From Ambrosia x helenae (lineage: Eukaryota; Streptophyta; Magnoliopsida; Asterales; Asteraceae), in the NCBI GenBank assembly GCA_030844895.1, contig JAUTDX010000016.1:1-64000 (forward strand): a DNA stretch of 64,000 nucleotides, written 5' to 3'. The position numbers and the translations under genes are program-made. Numbering within the stretch: position 1 is the stretch's first letter; each line of letters begins with the position of its first letter. Under the pieces are notes generated by a model. The model was not told where the DNA came from. It saw only the letters and a program-made list of their open reading frames with translations, and searched no databases. Below, in pieces: positions 44,991-57,024 of the stretch.

Positions 44991-46440
44991 ATGGGAGACG
45001 ATGCTAATCGACAGATCGTTACAGCCAAAGACCATAACACGACATCTCTCCAAATCCCACTGTTAACTCCGGTGAACTATACGGTTTGGGCGATGAAGAT
45101 GAAGGTAATCCTGAACGTTAACAGTGTTTGGGAGATGATAGAACCGGGGACAGCTGCTAACGCGAAGAAAAACAACATTGCGATAGCACTTCTATTCCAA
45201 GGAATACCCGAAGATTTGGGGCTCCAGATCGGAAACCTGACTACGGCCAAGGAGATGTGGGAAGCAAAAAAAAAACCGGCACCAAGGAGCCGAGCGGGTG
45301 AAGGGGGCGCGACTTCAAACCTTGATGTCCGAATTCGAAAACCTAAAGATGAAAGAGACCAGTTCGGTGGACGAATTCTCATGCAAAATTGCAAGTATCG
45401 CCTCTAAAGAACCAACACTCGGAGAAAGAATAGAAGAATTGAAGCTTGTTAAGAGGTTCTTAAACGGATTGCCGAAGAAGTTTATTCACATGGTCGCGTC
45501 ACTTGAGCAGGTGATTGATCTTAAAACAGTCACGTTTGACGATGTGGTTGGACGTCTTAAGGCCTACGAAGAGAGGATAGGGTCCGAAGATAATCAAACC
45601 ACGAAGCATGAACATCTTCTACTTACGTACGAGGAGTGGGAAGCCAAGAAGAAGCAGGGAAAGAGCTTCGGCCGCGGAAGAGGAGCGTCAGCCGAAGGTT
45701 CATCTTCACAAAGGGGTAAAGGAAGAGGTAGAGGCAGAGGTTCGGGTCACGTAAGGGAGAAGGAAACCACTAAGAAGACAACAAAGGATCGTTCGAAACT
45801 TAAGTGTTTCCGATGTGACGAGTTGGGCCACTTTTCAAGCGATTGCCCTACTCGAAACAAAACCGAAGAGAATAACCTCACCCTTGACGACGGATCAGTG
45901 CTCTATATGGCAACTCATGAAGGAGTGTACTTGAATGAAGACCGAGTTGACTTGAAGAAGTATGATGAGAGTCCGCGAGAAAACAACACTTGGTTTCTCG
46001 ATAACGGGGCGAGCAATCATATGACGGGAAACAAGGATTGGTTTTCGAGTTTAGACAACCGGATAAAAGGGAAGGTTCGGTTCGGAGATGGTTCATGCGT
46101 GGAGATGAGAGGCCGCGACACAATTATCCTAGAAGGCAAGTCGGGTAAGCAGCGGATCTTGAAGGATGTTTACTACATACCTTCGCTGAAGAATAACATA
46201 ATCAGTGTCGGGCAAATGGACGAGTCAGGACACAAAATAACGATCGAGCATGGCGTATTGTGGATGTTTGAACCAAACGGATCGGTTCTAATGAAGGTAC
46301 CTCGTTCAACCAATCGCATTTATAAGATTAACCTAAAAGTTGTTGCGCCAGTATGTTTACAGGTTAACATGAATGACGAGTGTTGGCTTTGGCACGCCAG
46401 ACTCGGTCATCTTAATTTTGATGCGCTGAGAACGCTATAA
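44991..46440 (+). pseudogene. Copia gag and protease, frameshifted
   Basis: Gag starts at ATG 44991 (MGDDANRQIVTAKDHNTTSL, PVNYTVWAMKMKVIL, LTTAKEMWEA). An A-run near 45270 marks a one-base shift, after which the frame starting near 45290 continues gag (RLQTLMSEFENLKM, RFLNGLPKKF), an Arg/Gly-rich basic stretch and the zinc knuckle CFRCDELGHFSSDC. The protease motif WFLDNGASNHMTG follows (catalytic D kept, DNGA in place of DSGA). The GAG-pre-integrase domain (LWHARLGHLN) is cut by a TAA at 46438-46440. Confidence 0.9.
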
Positions 46441-48066
46441 AGAATCTCGATTGGGCTACCATTCATCAAGAGACCATCCGCAATATGTGACGCATGTGTG
46501 ATAGGAAAGCAAACAAGGGGAGCTTTTCCAAAAGAAGTCAAATATCGCGCGTCAAAGCTGCTTGAGCTACTCTATGCCGATCTATGCGGAGCCATCTCAC
46601 CAATGACTCAAGCAGGAAACCGGTACATGCTACTGATTGTAGATGATTACAGCAGGTTTATGTGGGCTTACATGGTGAAAACCAAAGACCAAGTTCCTGG
46701 AATTCTAATCGAGTTCATCAAAGGAGTGGAGAGGAAACTTGGGACAAGCCTAAAAACCTTGAGAACCGATAATGGAGGAGAGTTCACATCACATGTACTA
46801 GGAGATTTCTGCAAGGAAAGAGGAATTGCAAGGCAATACACGGCTCCCTATACCCCTCAACAAAATGTGGTAGTTGAAAGACGAAATCGCACAGTAATCG
46901 GTACTACTCGAAGCATCCTAAAGGCCATGTCAGTACCACAAGTCTTTTGGGGCGAAGCACTCATGCACTCAGTTTATTTGTTGAATCGCTCTCCAACGAA
47001 GGAGCTGCAAGACTTAACGCCCTATGAAAAGCTTAAGGGAAGGAAACCAGATCTTTCATATATTAAAGTCTTTGGGTGTGTAGGGTTTGTTAAAATCTTA
47101 ACACCTGGACAGAAGAAATTGGATGATAGAAACTTGCTAATGGTGTACATGGGTTCTCAGCCGGAAACGGGAGAGAATATGCATCGGATGTTTGACCCGA
47201 GCAATGGACGGGTACACGTAGTTCGAGACAGGGACGTAAAGTTCAAAGAGACGGAAGAGTATGACTGGAAAGATTACGTGTCCCGCACTGATACCGAAGA
47301 GAGTGCACGGACAGACTTCGTCATTGAGTCCGAAGCGCCAGCGCAGCCCACAGAAGAAGACTTGCACGAGTCTGAAGCGTCTGCGCAACCTACTGGCGAT
47401 AACGCGCACGCGGAAGACTTTGTGCATACAGACAACTTTGCGCACACGCGTGATTTCGCGCCAAGAATGTTTGACGAGGGCGCAATGTCATCGCACGCAA
47501 CGTCAGCGCAGGCAAACGAAGAAGGAGGATCTCGCGCATCACGCGCGAATCTGAATGCGCAGTCCGCGGGGGTTTCTCAACTAAGAAGGTCAAATCGAAC
47601 CTCAACCATTCCGAAGAAATTTGCAGATTTTGAGGTCGAAGAAATACCAAGATTAACGCATCAATTGAATGGAGATGATCAATTGTTACTATCCTCGGTT
47701 GACGATGAACCAATTGTTTTTCAAGAAGCGATAAAAGAAAAGTATTGGATGAAAGCTATGGAGGAAGAAATAAGTTCAATTGAGAAGAACAATACTTGGA
47801 AGCTGGTAGAGCCGCCACCGAAGTTTAAACCCATCGGGGTAAAGTGGGTGTTCAAGGTAAAAAAGGATGCGCAAGGAAAGATTTCGAAATACAAGGCCCA
47901 CCTGGTAGCAAAAGGATATGTACAAAGGTATGGGATTGATTACGAAGAAGTGGAGCACATAAGTAGGAATTTGCAAAGGGCCGATATTCTTACTAAAGCG
48001 TTGCCACGTTTGAAGTTCAATGAGATGAAAGGACTTGTTGGTGTTACAAGATTAGGGGGTGAATGA
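46441..48066 (+). pseudogene. Copia integrase fused in frame to the RNase H tail (RT deleted)
   Basis: This continues the frame of the preceding ORF after its stop. The pre-integrase CxxC (CDACVIGKQ) comes first. Next is the integrase core with DDYSRFMWAYM, LRTDNGGEF and TPQQNVVVERRNRT, where the usual Gly of QNG is Val. The reverse transcriptase begins (IGVKWVFKVKKDAQGKISKY, GYVQRYGIDYEE), then the frame jumps directly to the extreme C-terminus of RNase H/pol (EHISRNLQRADILTKALPRL) and ends in a stop 2 bp into the LTR. About 400 residues including YVDD and the RNase H core are missing, yet the fusion stays open. Confidence 0.9.
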
Positions 48067-51000
48067 TATATTAATCTTGTAATGCAAGGTTTGGTAACTA
48101 AAAGGACTTAGTTGTCAATCTTGTAAACTAGGTTTTAGAGATAGATTTCCTAGTTTAAGTCAAAAGAAGTTTCTAGATTATTATAGTTCCTTGGTCGACA
48201 AGGAATAAAGGCTAGTTTCCTTGTTCTCCAAGGCTAGTTCCTTGATCACCAAGGATTGTAGGCTTATAAATAGATGGATGATTTTGTAAATCAAGCATTC
48301 AATCACAATCAATTAATAAGAAACAAGTTTGGCTTAATTCGTGTGGGTCTTTGGTACCGATTTCTAACAATTTATAGTTGTCTGAAAAACTCCCCATTCG
48401 TCGCTCGCTCGAAGAAATGTGCGCTCGAAAAATGCTCGCTCGGTTGTAAACGAGACGATCGGCTTGGTTCGGTTTCAAAATCTTGCACGTTTTGTCCTTT
48501 GACCCTAACCAAGTTTATTTTTATCATTAAGTGGAGGGTAAAATTGTCTTTTTATCCATTTATTTAGAAAACCATTTTAAAATTTAAACAAAAAGAATTT
48601 GGAAAATTGGATTGTAATAATCCCACCTTTGTGTTGTTAGGCCAATAATAATCCCACCTAAGTTTATTCTTCCCACCAGTCCCACGTTTTAATTTATTTT
48701 TTCTCATTGCACCCGCCGTTAAGTCACACTAACGCCGTTAGTTGAAACTCACAATTTTAGGCGATTGTTCACCGGATTTGAAAGAGAGAATCGAGATGAT
48801 GATATTGGTATGTTCAATTTCCGAATGAGCATGGTTTGATGGTTTAGTTTCGAAATACAAGGCCCACCTGGTAGCAAAAGGATATGTACAAAGGTATGGG
48901 ATTGATTACGAAGAAGTGGAGCACATAAGTAGGAATTTGCAAAGGGCCGATATTCTTACTAAAGCGTTGCCACGTTTGAAGTTCAATGAGATGAAAGGAC
49001 TTGTTGGTGTTACAAGATTAGGGGGTGAATGATATATTAATCTTGTAATGCAAGGTTTGGTAACTAAAAGGACTTAGTTGTCAATCTTGTAAACTAGGTT
49101 TTAGAGATAGATTTCCTAGTTTAAGTCAAAAGAAGTTTCTAGATTATTATAGTTCCTTGGTCGACAAGGAATAAAGGCTAGTTTCCTTGTTCTCCAAGGC
49201 TAGTTCCTTGATCACCAAGGATTGTAGGCTTATAAATAGATGGATGATTTTGTAAATCAAGCATTCAATCACAATCAATTAATAAGAAACAAGTTTGGCT
49301 TAATTCGTGTGGGTCTTTGGTACCGATTTCTAACAATTTATAGTTGTCTGAAAAACTCCCCATTCGTCGCTCGCTCGAAGAAATGTGCGCTCGAAAAATG
49401 CTCGCTCGGTTGTAAACGAGACGATCGGCTTGGTTCGGTTTCAAAATCTTGCACGTTTTGTCCTTTGACCCTAACCAAGTTTATTTTTATCATTAAGTGG
49501 AGGGTAAAATTGTCTTTTTATCCATTTATTTAGAAAACCATTTTAAAATTTAAACAAAAAGAATTTGGAAAATTGGATTGTAATAATCCCACCTTTGTGT
49601 TGTTAGGCCAATAATAATCCCACCTAAGTTTATTCTTCCCACCAGTCCCACGTTTTAATTTATTTTTTCTCATTGCACCCGCCGTTAAGTCACACTAACG
49701 CCGTTAGTTGAAACTCACAATTTTAGGCGATTGTTCACCGGATTTGAAAGAGAGAATCGAGATGATGATATTGGTATGTTCAATTTCCGAATGAGCATGG
49801 TTTGATGGTTTAGTTTCGAAATACAAGGCCCACCTGGTAGCAAAAGGATATGTACAAAGGTATGGGATTGATTACGAAGAAGTGGAGCACATAAGTAGGA
49901 ATTTGCAAAGGGCCGATATTCTTACTAAAGCGTTGCCACGTTTGAAGTTCAATGAGATGAAAGGACTTGTTGGTGTTACAAGATTAGGGGGTGAATGATA
50001 TATTAATCTTGTAATGCAAGGTTTGGTAACTAAAAGTACTTAGTTGTCAATCTTGTAAAGTAGGTTTTAGAGATAGATTTCCTAGTTTAAGTCAAAAGAA
50101 GTTTCTAGATTATTATAGTTCCTTGGTCGACAAGGAATAAAGGCTAGTTTCCTTGTTCTCCAAGGCTAGTTCCTTGATCACCAAGGATTGTAGGCTTATA
50201 AATAGATGGATGATTTTGTAAATCAAGCATTCAATCACAATCAAATAATAAGAAACAAGTTTGGCTTAATTCGTGTGGGTCTTTGGTACCGATTTCTAAC
50301 AATTTATAGTTGTCTGAAAAACTCCCCATTCGTCGCTCGCTCGAAGAAATGTGCGCTCGAAAAATGCTCGCTTGGTTGTAAACGAGACGATCGGCTTGGT
50401 TCGGTTTCAAAATCTTGCACGTTTTGTCCTTTGACCCTAACCAAGTTTATTTTTATCATTAAGTGGAGGGTAAAATTGTCTTTTTATCCATTTATTTAGA
50501 AAACCATTTTAAAATTTAAACAAAAAGAATTTGGAAAATTGGATTGTAATAATCCCACCTTTGTGTTGTTAGGCCAATAATAATCCCACCTAAGTTTATT
50601 CTTCCCACCAGTCCCACCTTTTAATTTATTTTTTCTCATTGCACCCGCCGTTAAGTCACACTAACGCCGTTAGTTGAAACTCACAATTTTAGGCGATTGT
50701 TCACCGGATTTGAAAGAGAGAATCGAGATGATGATATTGGTATGTTCAATTTCCGAATGAGCATGGTTTGATGGTTTAATTTCGAAATACAAGGCCCACC
50801 TGGTAGCAAAAGGATATGTACAAAGGTATGGGATTGATTACGAAGAAGTGGAGCACATAAGTAGGAATTTGCAAAGGGCCGATATTCTTACTAAAGCGTT
50901 GCCACGTTTGAAGTTCAATGAGATGAAAGGACTTGTTGGTGTTACAAGATTAGGGGGTGAATGATATATTAATCTTGTAATGCAAGGTTTGGTAACTAAA

Positions 51001-52711
51001 AGTACTTAGTTGTCAATCTTGTAAAGTAGGTTTTAGAGATAGATTTCCTAGTTTAAGTCAAAAGAAGTTTCTAGATTATTATAGTTCCTTGGTCGACAAG
51101 GAATAAAGGCTAGTTTCCTTGTTCTCCAAGGCTAGTTCCTTGATCACCAAGGATTGTAGGCTTATAAATAGATGGATGATTTTGTAAATCAAGCATTCAA
51201 TCACAATCAAATAATAAGAAACAAGTTTGGCTTAATTCGTGTGGGTCTTTGGTACCGATTTCTAACAATTTATAGTTGTCTGAAAAACTCCCCATTCGTC
51301 GCTCGCTCGAAGAAATGTGCGCTCGAAAAATGCTCGCTCGGTTGTAAACGAGACGATCGGCTTGGTTCGGTTTCAAAATCTTGCACGTTTTGTCCTTTGA
51401 CCCTAACCAAGTTTATTTTTATCATTAAGTGGAGGGTAAAATTGTCTTTTTATCCATTTATTTAGAAAACCATTTTAAAATTTAAACAAAAAGAATTTGG
51501 AAAATTGGATTGTAATAATCCCACCTTTGTGTTGTTAGGCCAATAATAATCCCACCTAAGTTTATTCTTCCCACCAGTCCCACGTTTTAATTTATTTTTT
51601 CTCATTGCACCCGCCGTTAAGTCACACTAACGCCGTTAGTTGAAACTCACAATTTTAGGCGATTGTTCACCGGATTTGAAAGAGAGAATCGAGATGATGA
51701 TATTGGTATGTTCAATTTCCGAATGAGCATGGTTTGATGGTTTAGTTTCGAAATACAAGGCCCACCTGGTAGCAAAAGGATATGTACAAAGGTATGGGAT
51801 TGATTACGAAGAAGTGGAGCACATAAGTAGGAATTTGCAAAGGGCCGATATTCTTACTAAAGCGTTGCCACGTTTGAAGTTCAATGAGATGAAAGGACTT
51901 GTTGGTGTTACAAGATTAGGGGGTGAATGATATATTAATCTTGTAATGCAAGGTTTGGTAACTAAAAGGACTTAGTTGTCAATCTTGTAAACTAGGTTTT
52001 AGAGATAGATTTCCTAGTTTAAGTCAAAAGAAGTTTCTAGATTATTATAGTTCCTTGGTGGACAAGGAATAAAGGCTAGTTTCCTTGTTCTCCAAGGCTA
52101 GTTCCTTGATCACCAAGGATTGTAGGCTTATAAATAGATGGATGATTTTGTAAATCAAGCATTCAATCACAATCAAATAATAAGAAACAAGTTTGGCTTA
52201 ATTCGTGTGGGTCTTTGGTACCGATTTCTAACAATTTATAGTTGTCTGAAAAACTCCCCATTCGTCGCTCGCTCGAAGAAATGTGCGCTCGAAAAATGCT
52301 CGCTCGGTTGTAAACGAGACGATCGGCTTGGTTCGGTTTCAAAATCTTGCACGTTTTGTCCTTTGACCCTAACCAAGTTAATTTTTATCATTAAGTGGAG
52401 GGTAAAATTGTCTTTTTATCCATTTATTTAGAAAACCATTTTAAAATTTAAACAAAAAGAATTTGGAAAATTGGATTGTAATAATCCCACCTTTGTGTTG
52501 TTAGGCCAATAATAATCCCACCTAAGTTAATTCTTCCCACCAGTCCCACCTTTTAATTTTTTTTTTCTCATTGCACCCGCCGTTAAGTCACACTAACGCC
52601 GTTAGTTGAAACTCACAATTTTAGGCGATTGTTCACCGGATTTGAAAGAGAGAATCGAGATGATGATATTGGTATGTTCAATTTCCGAATGAGTATGGTT
52701 TGATGGTTTAA
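47882..52711 (+). repeat. Five-copy tandem array, exact 966-bp unit
   Basis: The anchor TTTCGAAATACAAGGCCC occurs at 47882, 48848, 49814, 50780 and 51746, each exactly 966 bp apart. Each unit contains the last 182 bp of the deleted pol, one 306-bp LTR and about 478 bp of the downstream host flank. LTR copies start at 48064, 49030, 49996, 50962 and 51928. Units are nearly identical; scattered single-base variants allow relationships to be seen. The identical 97-codon frames in each unit (for example 48274-48567) are LTR/flank read-through, not genes. Confidence 0.95.
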
Positions 52712-53126
52712 TTGTCGGTTCCGGTCATCCCCTTCGACAAGAACATCAACTTGAAACCCATCAAACCATGCTTGTTTCTGCAATTGAACATACCAATATC
52801 ATCGTCTCGATTCCCTCTTTCAGATCCTGTGAACAATCGCCTAGAATTGTGAGTTTCAGCTAACGGCGTTAGTGTGACTTAATGACTGGTGCAATAAGAA
52901 AAAATAAATTAAAAGGTGGGATTGGTGGGAATAATAAACTTAGGTGAGATTATTATTGGCCAACAACACAAATCTGGGATTATTACAATCCAATTTTCCA
53001 AATTCTTTTTGTTTAAATTTTAAAATGGTTTTCTAAATAAATGGATAAAAAGACAATTTTACCCTCCACTTAATGATAAAAATTAACTTGGTTAGAGTCA
53101 AAGGACAAAACAAGCAAGATTTTGAA
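52337..53126. repeat. Inverted repeat, arms about 368 bp
   Basis: The left arm 52337-52704 (host part of array copy 5) and the right arm 52759-53126 are reverse complements with a modest number of mismatches, separated by a spacer of about 54 bp. The arms include a GTTTTGTCCTTTGACC segment and the CACTAACGCCGTTAG block. A transcript across it would fold into a long hairpin. It may be a foldback transposon into which the Copia element inserted on the left. Confidence 0.85.
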
Positions 53127-54903
53127 ACATAAAGTACATAACTCATCAATTTTAAACGTAAAGAACATGTTTTGAAATCTGATATAAACGTAAAGGACAA
53201 AACTTGTAATTCGGTCAAAAAAAAAAAAAAAAAGTTCAATTATAATGCATAAAGTTGTTATTAATTGTTTATCTCACTCTCTTTCCGTCTCACTGAATTA
53301 CAAAGTCATACCAAACAGTTCTTATAACTTTTTAAAAGTGTTTCGAATTTTGCGGTGCATTATCAAAGGACTGTTTTAAAAAGCTAGAAAGTGAAATGCA
53401 ACTACAAATGAGTTTCTCTTTGAAATATTAAGTGGTGAGTGAGCCCACCTTATGTGGGTGTAACATGGGCTCACCATAGATAAGAGGCATAGAGCCATGT
53501 TTATTCTATTTGGTTGACATGCCATGTTTACACTGCATTATTAAAACGAGAAGGGTGTCCGCGCGTTGCTTCTCATATTCAAATAATTACTTTGCATTAA
53601 CACGTAGCACATACTACTACATAAAAAGGAATACCGAATGGCTGAACTCCAAATCTTCACATGTTACCCGACTTACCTCTATCGCTGGAATGCGCCATAA
53701 TTTTGACATTGGCCTTGCTTCCTTCTTGATTATTTTCCTGTTAAGTTTAGTTATCGGCTGCAAAATGGCAATACTTGTGAATGGGAAACGTATACTAAAC
53801 AAACATCTTTATAAATTTGGTAATGCCAGTACTGTCTGGCTCATTACCGGCTACATAGGAATACAGAATGCTAGAGTTCGACTACTAGGCTCAATAGGAA
53901 TCAAAGTCAAAGCAAAAGTTACAGAATAAGATCTACAATGATCGTTTTAATACTGTTTAAAATACAACAATAGCTAAACTAGAGTACTAGACCGCCACCG
54001 CCGCCCATGGTCGACGCCACACTAACAAATTTGTCACCGCCGCTTCCACCAATACTGACAGCCACCATTCCCTTTAACTTTCATGCACAATACCAACACA
54101 TGAAACCCATCACCTCCATTGCAGATGAAGAGTCTATTTTGACTTGTAACGGTCAAACGAGTCATTTCAAATTCTATCCTACCTCCATTTTTTCTTATTA
54201 CATATTTACATGCACAACCAAAAGCTATGCTGTTACATATACATCATCAATACTACCTTACATGATTTTTTTTTTAATGCCAGAACAACTCGTTTGACCA
54301 CAAAAGTCAAAACATACCTCAACTGGTGCATCCGGAAGAGCTAGTTTCCTTCTTCGGTTTATGCACTGTTTCATCAAGTAGCAATGGAGTTGATTCTTCT
54401 GATAAAACTGCCCCTAAATGTGCATGAAACAAACTAAGCCTTAATCCCAAATACCCCATATTAAAGGATAATCGCAATAAAAAGCAACTACTTATAACTT
54501 CCAATTTTTACCAACAATGGCCAAGGTTCTTGCCGTTATTAAGAAAGAACAGTGACCAGATAATTTAGCAGAGTGGGATTTTCTATCCAGAAAGGGGTGG
54601 CGGAGCAGCTTGTTGCCCGTCTACCTACTATCCTTATGTAATTTACCCTTTATGATATGAAAAATCGATTGGTATTTCTAATTGTACAAAGTATGTTGCT
54701 ATTTTTTGCAATTATCCCAAAAATATCCCCACACTAAAACAGTCAATGACCTTATTAAAAAGGCAAAAATAAAACCAAAAGAAGACCAACAATTGCATGA
54801 TCAAATCCATACATTTAAACCATCTGTCAATAATCCTTCATAAACGTCCAACTATAACCGTATACTTTCTAACAACTAGATGAAATATGGTTTTAAAAAA
54901 ACG
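53127..54903. other. Intergenic, downstream of the permease; no gene supported
   Basis: Includes an A-run at 53219-53234 and frames at 53510-53929 (plus), 54007-54297 (plus) and 54319-54504 (minus) that I cannot tie to any family. The last shows a splice-acceptor-like TTTAG before GGGCAGTTTTATCAG on the minus strand, so an untranslated or alternative exon of the permease gene is conceivable, but this is unsupported. Confidence 0.4.
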
Positions 54904-57024
54904 TCAGCTTGAAGATTTAAGTTGCATACCATTAGCATCCGTCTCTTCTCTCTTCGCCTTAAGATCATCAAGATAATTCTGATAAATGTAAGTACAAAAA
55001 CCCCACAAGCCCAGTAGCATGGCAATCAGCTTAACACCGTTCATTTTGTCATGAAAGACGACTAGTGCAGCCAATGGAGTCAGGGCCAATGACAGAGTAC
55101 TAATCACATTTGAGAACAAAGACGACACCACAAAAATCAAGCCCACAACACCAACCGAGCACACCTGCCAAGCCACAGCGGTCCAAACCAATGTCATCAC
55201 GTAAGCCAGACCCCCCTTACCAAAACTGCCCATTTCACCGCTTAAAGTCCGCCACTCGCCGCTAGCAAAAAGACCAATGGTAGAAACACAAGTGGCGAAG
55301 AATGAAGTATAGATTTGAAGCTCGAGAACCACAGAAAACGTTTCTTTTTTGATAACTTTTTGGAACGAAAGTTGCATTATTGAAAGCAAAAGTGCGTAAA
55401 GAGCAGATGCACCAAGCGTAGCCACAAAACCAAGAGCGTAATTCTTGTCTGATACACCCAACGGTTTATCAGAGTCATCATTGACAGCAAGCAGAGAGGC
55501 GGATAACGAAAGAACCACCACAGAATTGAAAATTAAAGCTGTAAATTTCTGGGAATTTATGAAATATGAAAAGACTGCATTGAAGGCTAATTGAGTTGCG
55601 CAAATGAGGGAGTAAGTAGAGGCCGAAAGGTATAGTAACCCCACAGAGTATAGCATATTGTCACCGGCAATCAGGACACCAACGACTATATAGAGCAAGA
55701 AAATAACGGGCAGCGAATAGGATGTGGTGGGTGTAGTTGATGATGTAGTAATTGAAGGAAAAAGATAATATGGGATGAAAAGGATAGGAAACCCTATGGT
55801 TTGAACAAGTGTAGCCATCCATTTACTATTTCCGCCTTGGTCGTAATAAAATCGACCAAGAAGAACTGCGACAATTTGACCAATAAGTAGAAAACATATG
55901 TTAAACGCAACGAGTACCCACCATTGCCAACGTTTGAGTTTGGCAAGTGGCAATACACCAGACCGAGTTACCACAACCGAATCTTCATTATCTAAAAGAA
56001 AAATTACCAAACATGCAAAAAGTTAGCATCTTTTTGTAAAGATTTCAAGAAAACAAATTTAGAAGCAGTGCTGATTAACCAAAAAGAAAAGAAGTGCGTC
56101 TTGCGCAACAAAATCAATCCTTTTAACTTGTAACATATCCATTGAAAATGCGATGTATTAGGGCGCGTTCAATACAAAACCAGCATGAAGTAAAGAAATG
56201 CATGATGCACTTGTAGGTAAGCGGTAACATAAACGTCTTATATATCACAATTAAAGCAAAAGTAACAAATGTTCATACAGATCTCATGTTTCGTTAAGTT
56301 TACGCACTCTAAATAATTCTGATAAAACTGATGAAATCATTAATCTAAATCATATCATACAGTAAAAAAAGAACAATTTGACTGATTTATGAAGCTGATT
56401 ATCATCTATTTATCCGACGAAAAGCAAACATTCGGCTTTTAAGGGCCATACAAACTGATAATTGACTTAAAAACAATACAATTATTTTAGATACATCTAG
56501 GAACCCACGTGAATCACGACAGTGGTTATCATTATCAATAAGACTGTGCGTTGGGAGCCGTGAGCGAGCCTGGTGCTAACCCCCAGCCACAACAGCCCCA
56601 CGCGAACACAGCCGTGGCGCGAGCACACGCGATGGTGGTCACGTGCGTTAACGGGAGAAAGTGAGCTTTGGTCGCGCCGGCCGCCGGTGATCACCCCAGC
56701 CACGGGTCAGGTGACCGGGTTACTTGAGATAGTAAAGTTGATGGCTCGCGTCTGCTCGCTAGCGGCATGCAACGGATAATCTAACTAACATTATTATAAC
56801 ATTTAAAAGCAAAATTCTCATCTGCAGTAACCCTTCTGCCTTTCAAAGCAGTTTAGCAAATCAAAAAAAAAAAAAAAAAAAAAAAAAACCCTTAAACTTC
56901 AATAAACAATTCTTAAAGAAATCGAAGCACAAACACACACTCGCTTATCATTTCTGCAACTAAAAAAACACAGCCGCTCAAAAGGGTTTAAACCATTATT
57001 GAAGAAAGAGCACAAACCTGACAT
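54904..57024 (-). CDS. PUP: Purine permease (PUP family), two exons
   Basis: PUPs are plasma-membrane or endomembrane proton-coupled carriers of adenine, cytokinin bases and related compounds, in the drug/metabolite transporter superfamily. Exon 1 is only 57024-57018 (ATGTCAG). Exon 2 is 55991-54904. The GT..AG join gives MSDNEDSVVV and a 364-residue protein, normal for the family (about 350-390). Family-typical blocks include RWQWWVLVAFNICFLLIGQ (first membrane span), GRFYYDQGG.SKWMATLVQT, GFPILFIPYY, AGDNMLYSVGLLYLSASTYS, CATQLAFNAVFSYFINSQKF and a late SLFSNVISTLSLALTPLAAL. About ten hydrophobic spans can be read. The C-terminus is short and charged. The alternative of a start inside exon 2 (MVIFLL at 56010) would read through the acceptor and is rejected. 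It is closest to PUP10/11-like members by memory; substrate unknown. Confidence 0.92.
55992..57017 (-). other. PUP intron 1 with a GC-rich patch
   Basis: A 1026-bp intron. It holds an A-run at 56862-56888 and a strikingly GC-rich patch at about 56545-56765, with many CG dinucleotides, inside an otherwise AT-rich intron. Frames on both strands over the patch (56497-56703 and 56573-56779) have no recognised similarity. Confidence 0.75.

Larger units (their letters stand above)
44508..48369 (+). mobile_element. Copia LTR retrotransposon, internally deleted, 3862 bp
   Basis: Two 306-bp LTRs (44508-44813 and 48064-48369) with perfect 5-bp duplications ATTTA (44503-44507 and 48370-48374). The left LTR begins TA instead of TG. 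A PBS TGGTATCAGAGC lies at 44816-44827. Gag, protease and integrase are recognisable, but most of the reverse transcriptase and RNase H is deleted. Each LTR has a TATAAATA box (44709-44716 in the left one). The 3' end of the element is part of the 966-bp tandem array. Confidence 0.93.

Noticed and set aside
48274..51465. Repeated 97-codon frames (first MDDFVNQAFNHN) suggesting a tandem gene family
   Set aside because: Each starts inside the LTR and runs into host flank. Identity follows from the 966-bp array, and there is no codon-level conservation or known domain.
47882..52711. Regular direct repeats considered as a CRISPR-like array
   Set aside because: The unit is 966 bp with LTR content in plant DNA, and there is no repeat-spacer structure.
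53510..53929. 139-codon plus-strand frame
   Set aside because: No recognisable motif, no promoter or splice context, and composition like surrounding intergenic DNA.
54319..54504. Minus-strand frame as a last exon of a gene
   Set aside because: Plausible acceptor but no upstream exon of the same gene; the permease ends with its own stop at 54904.
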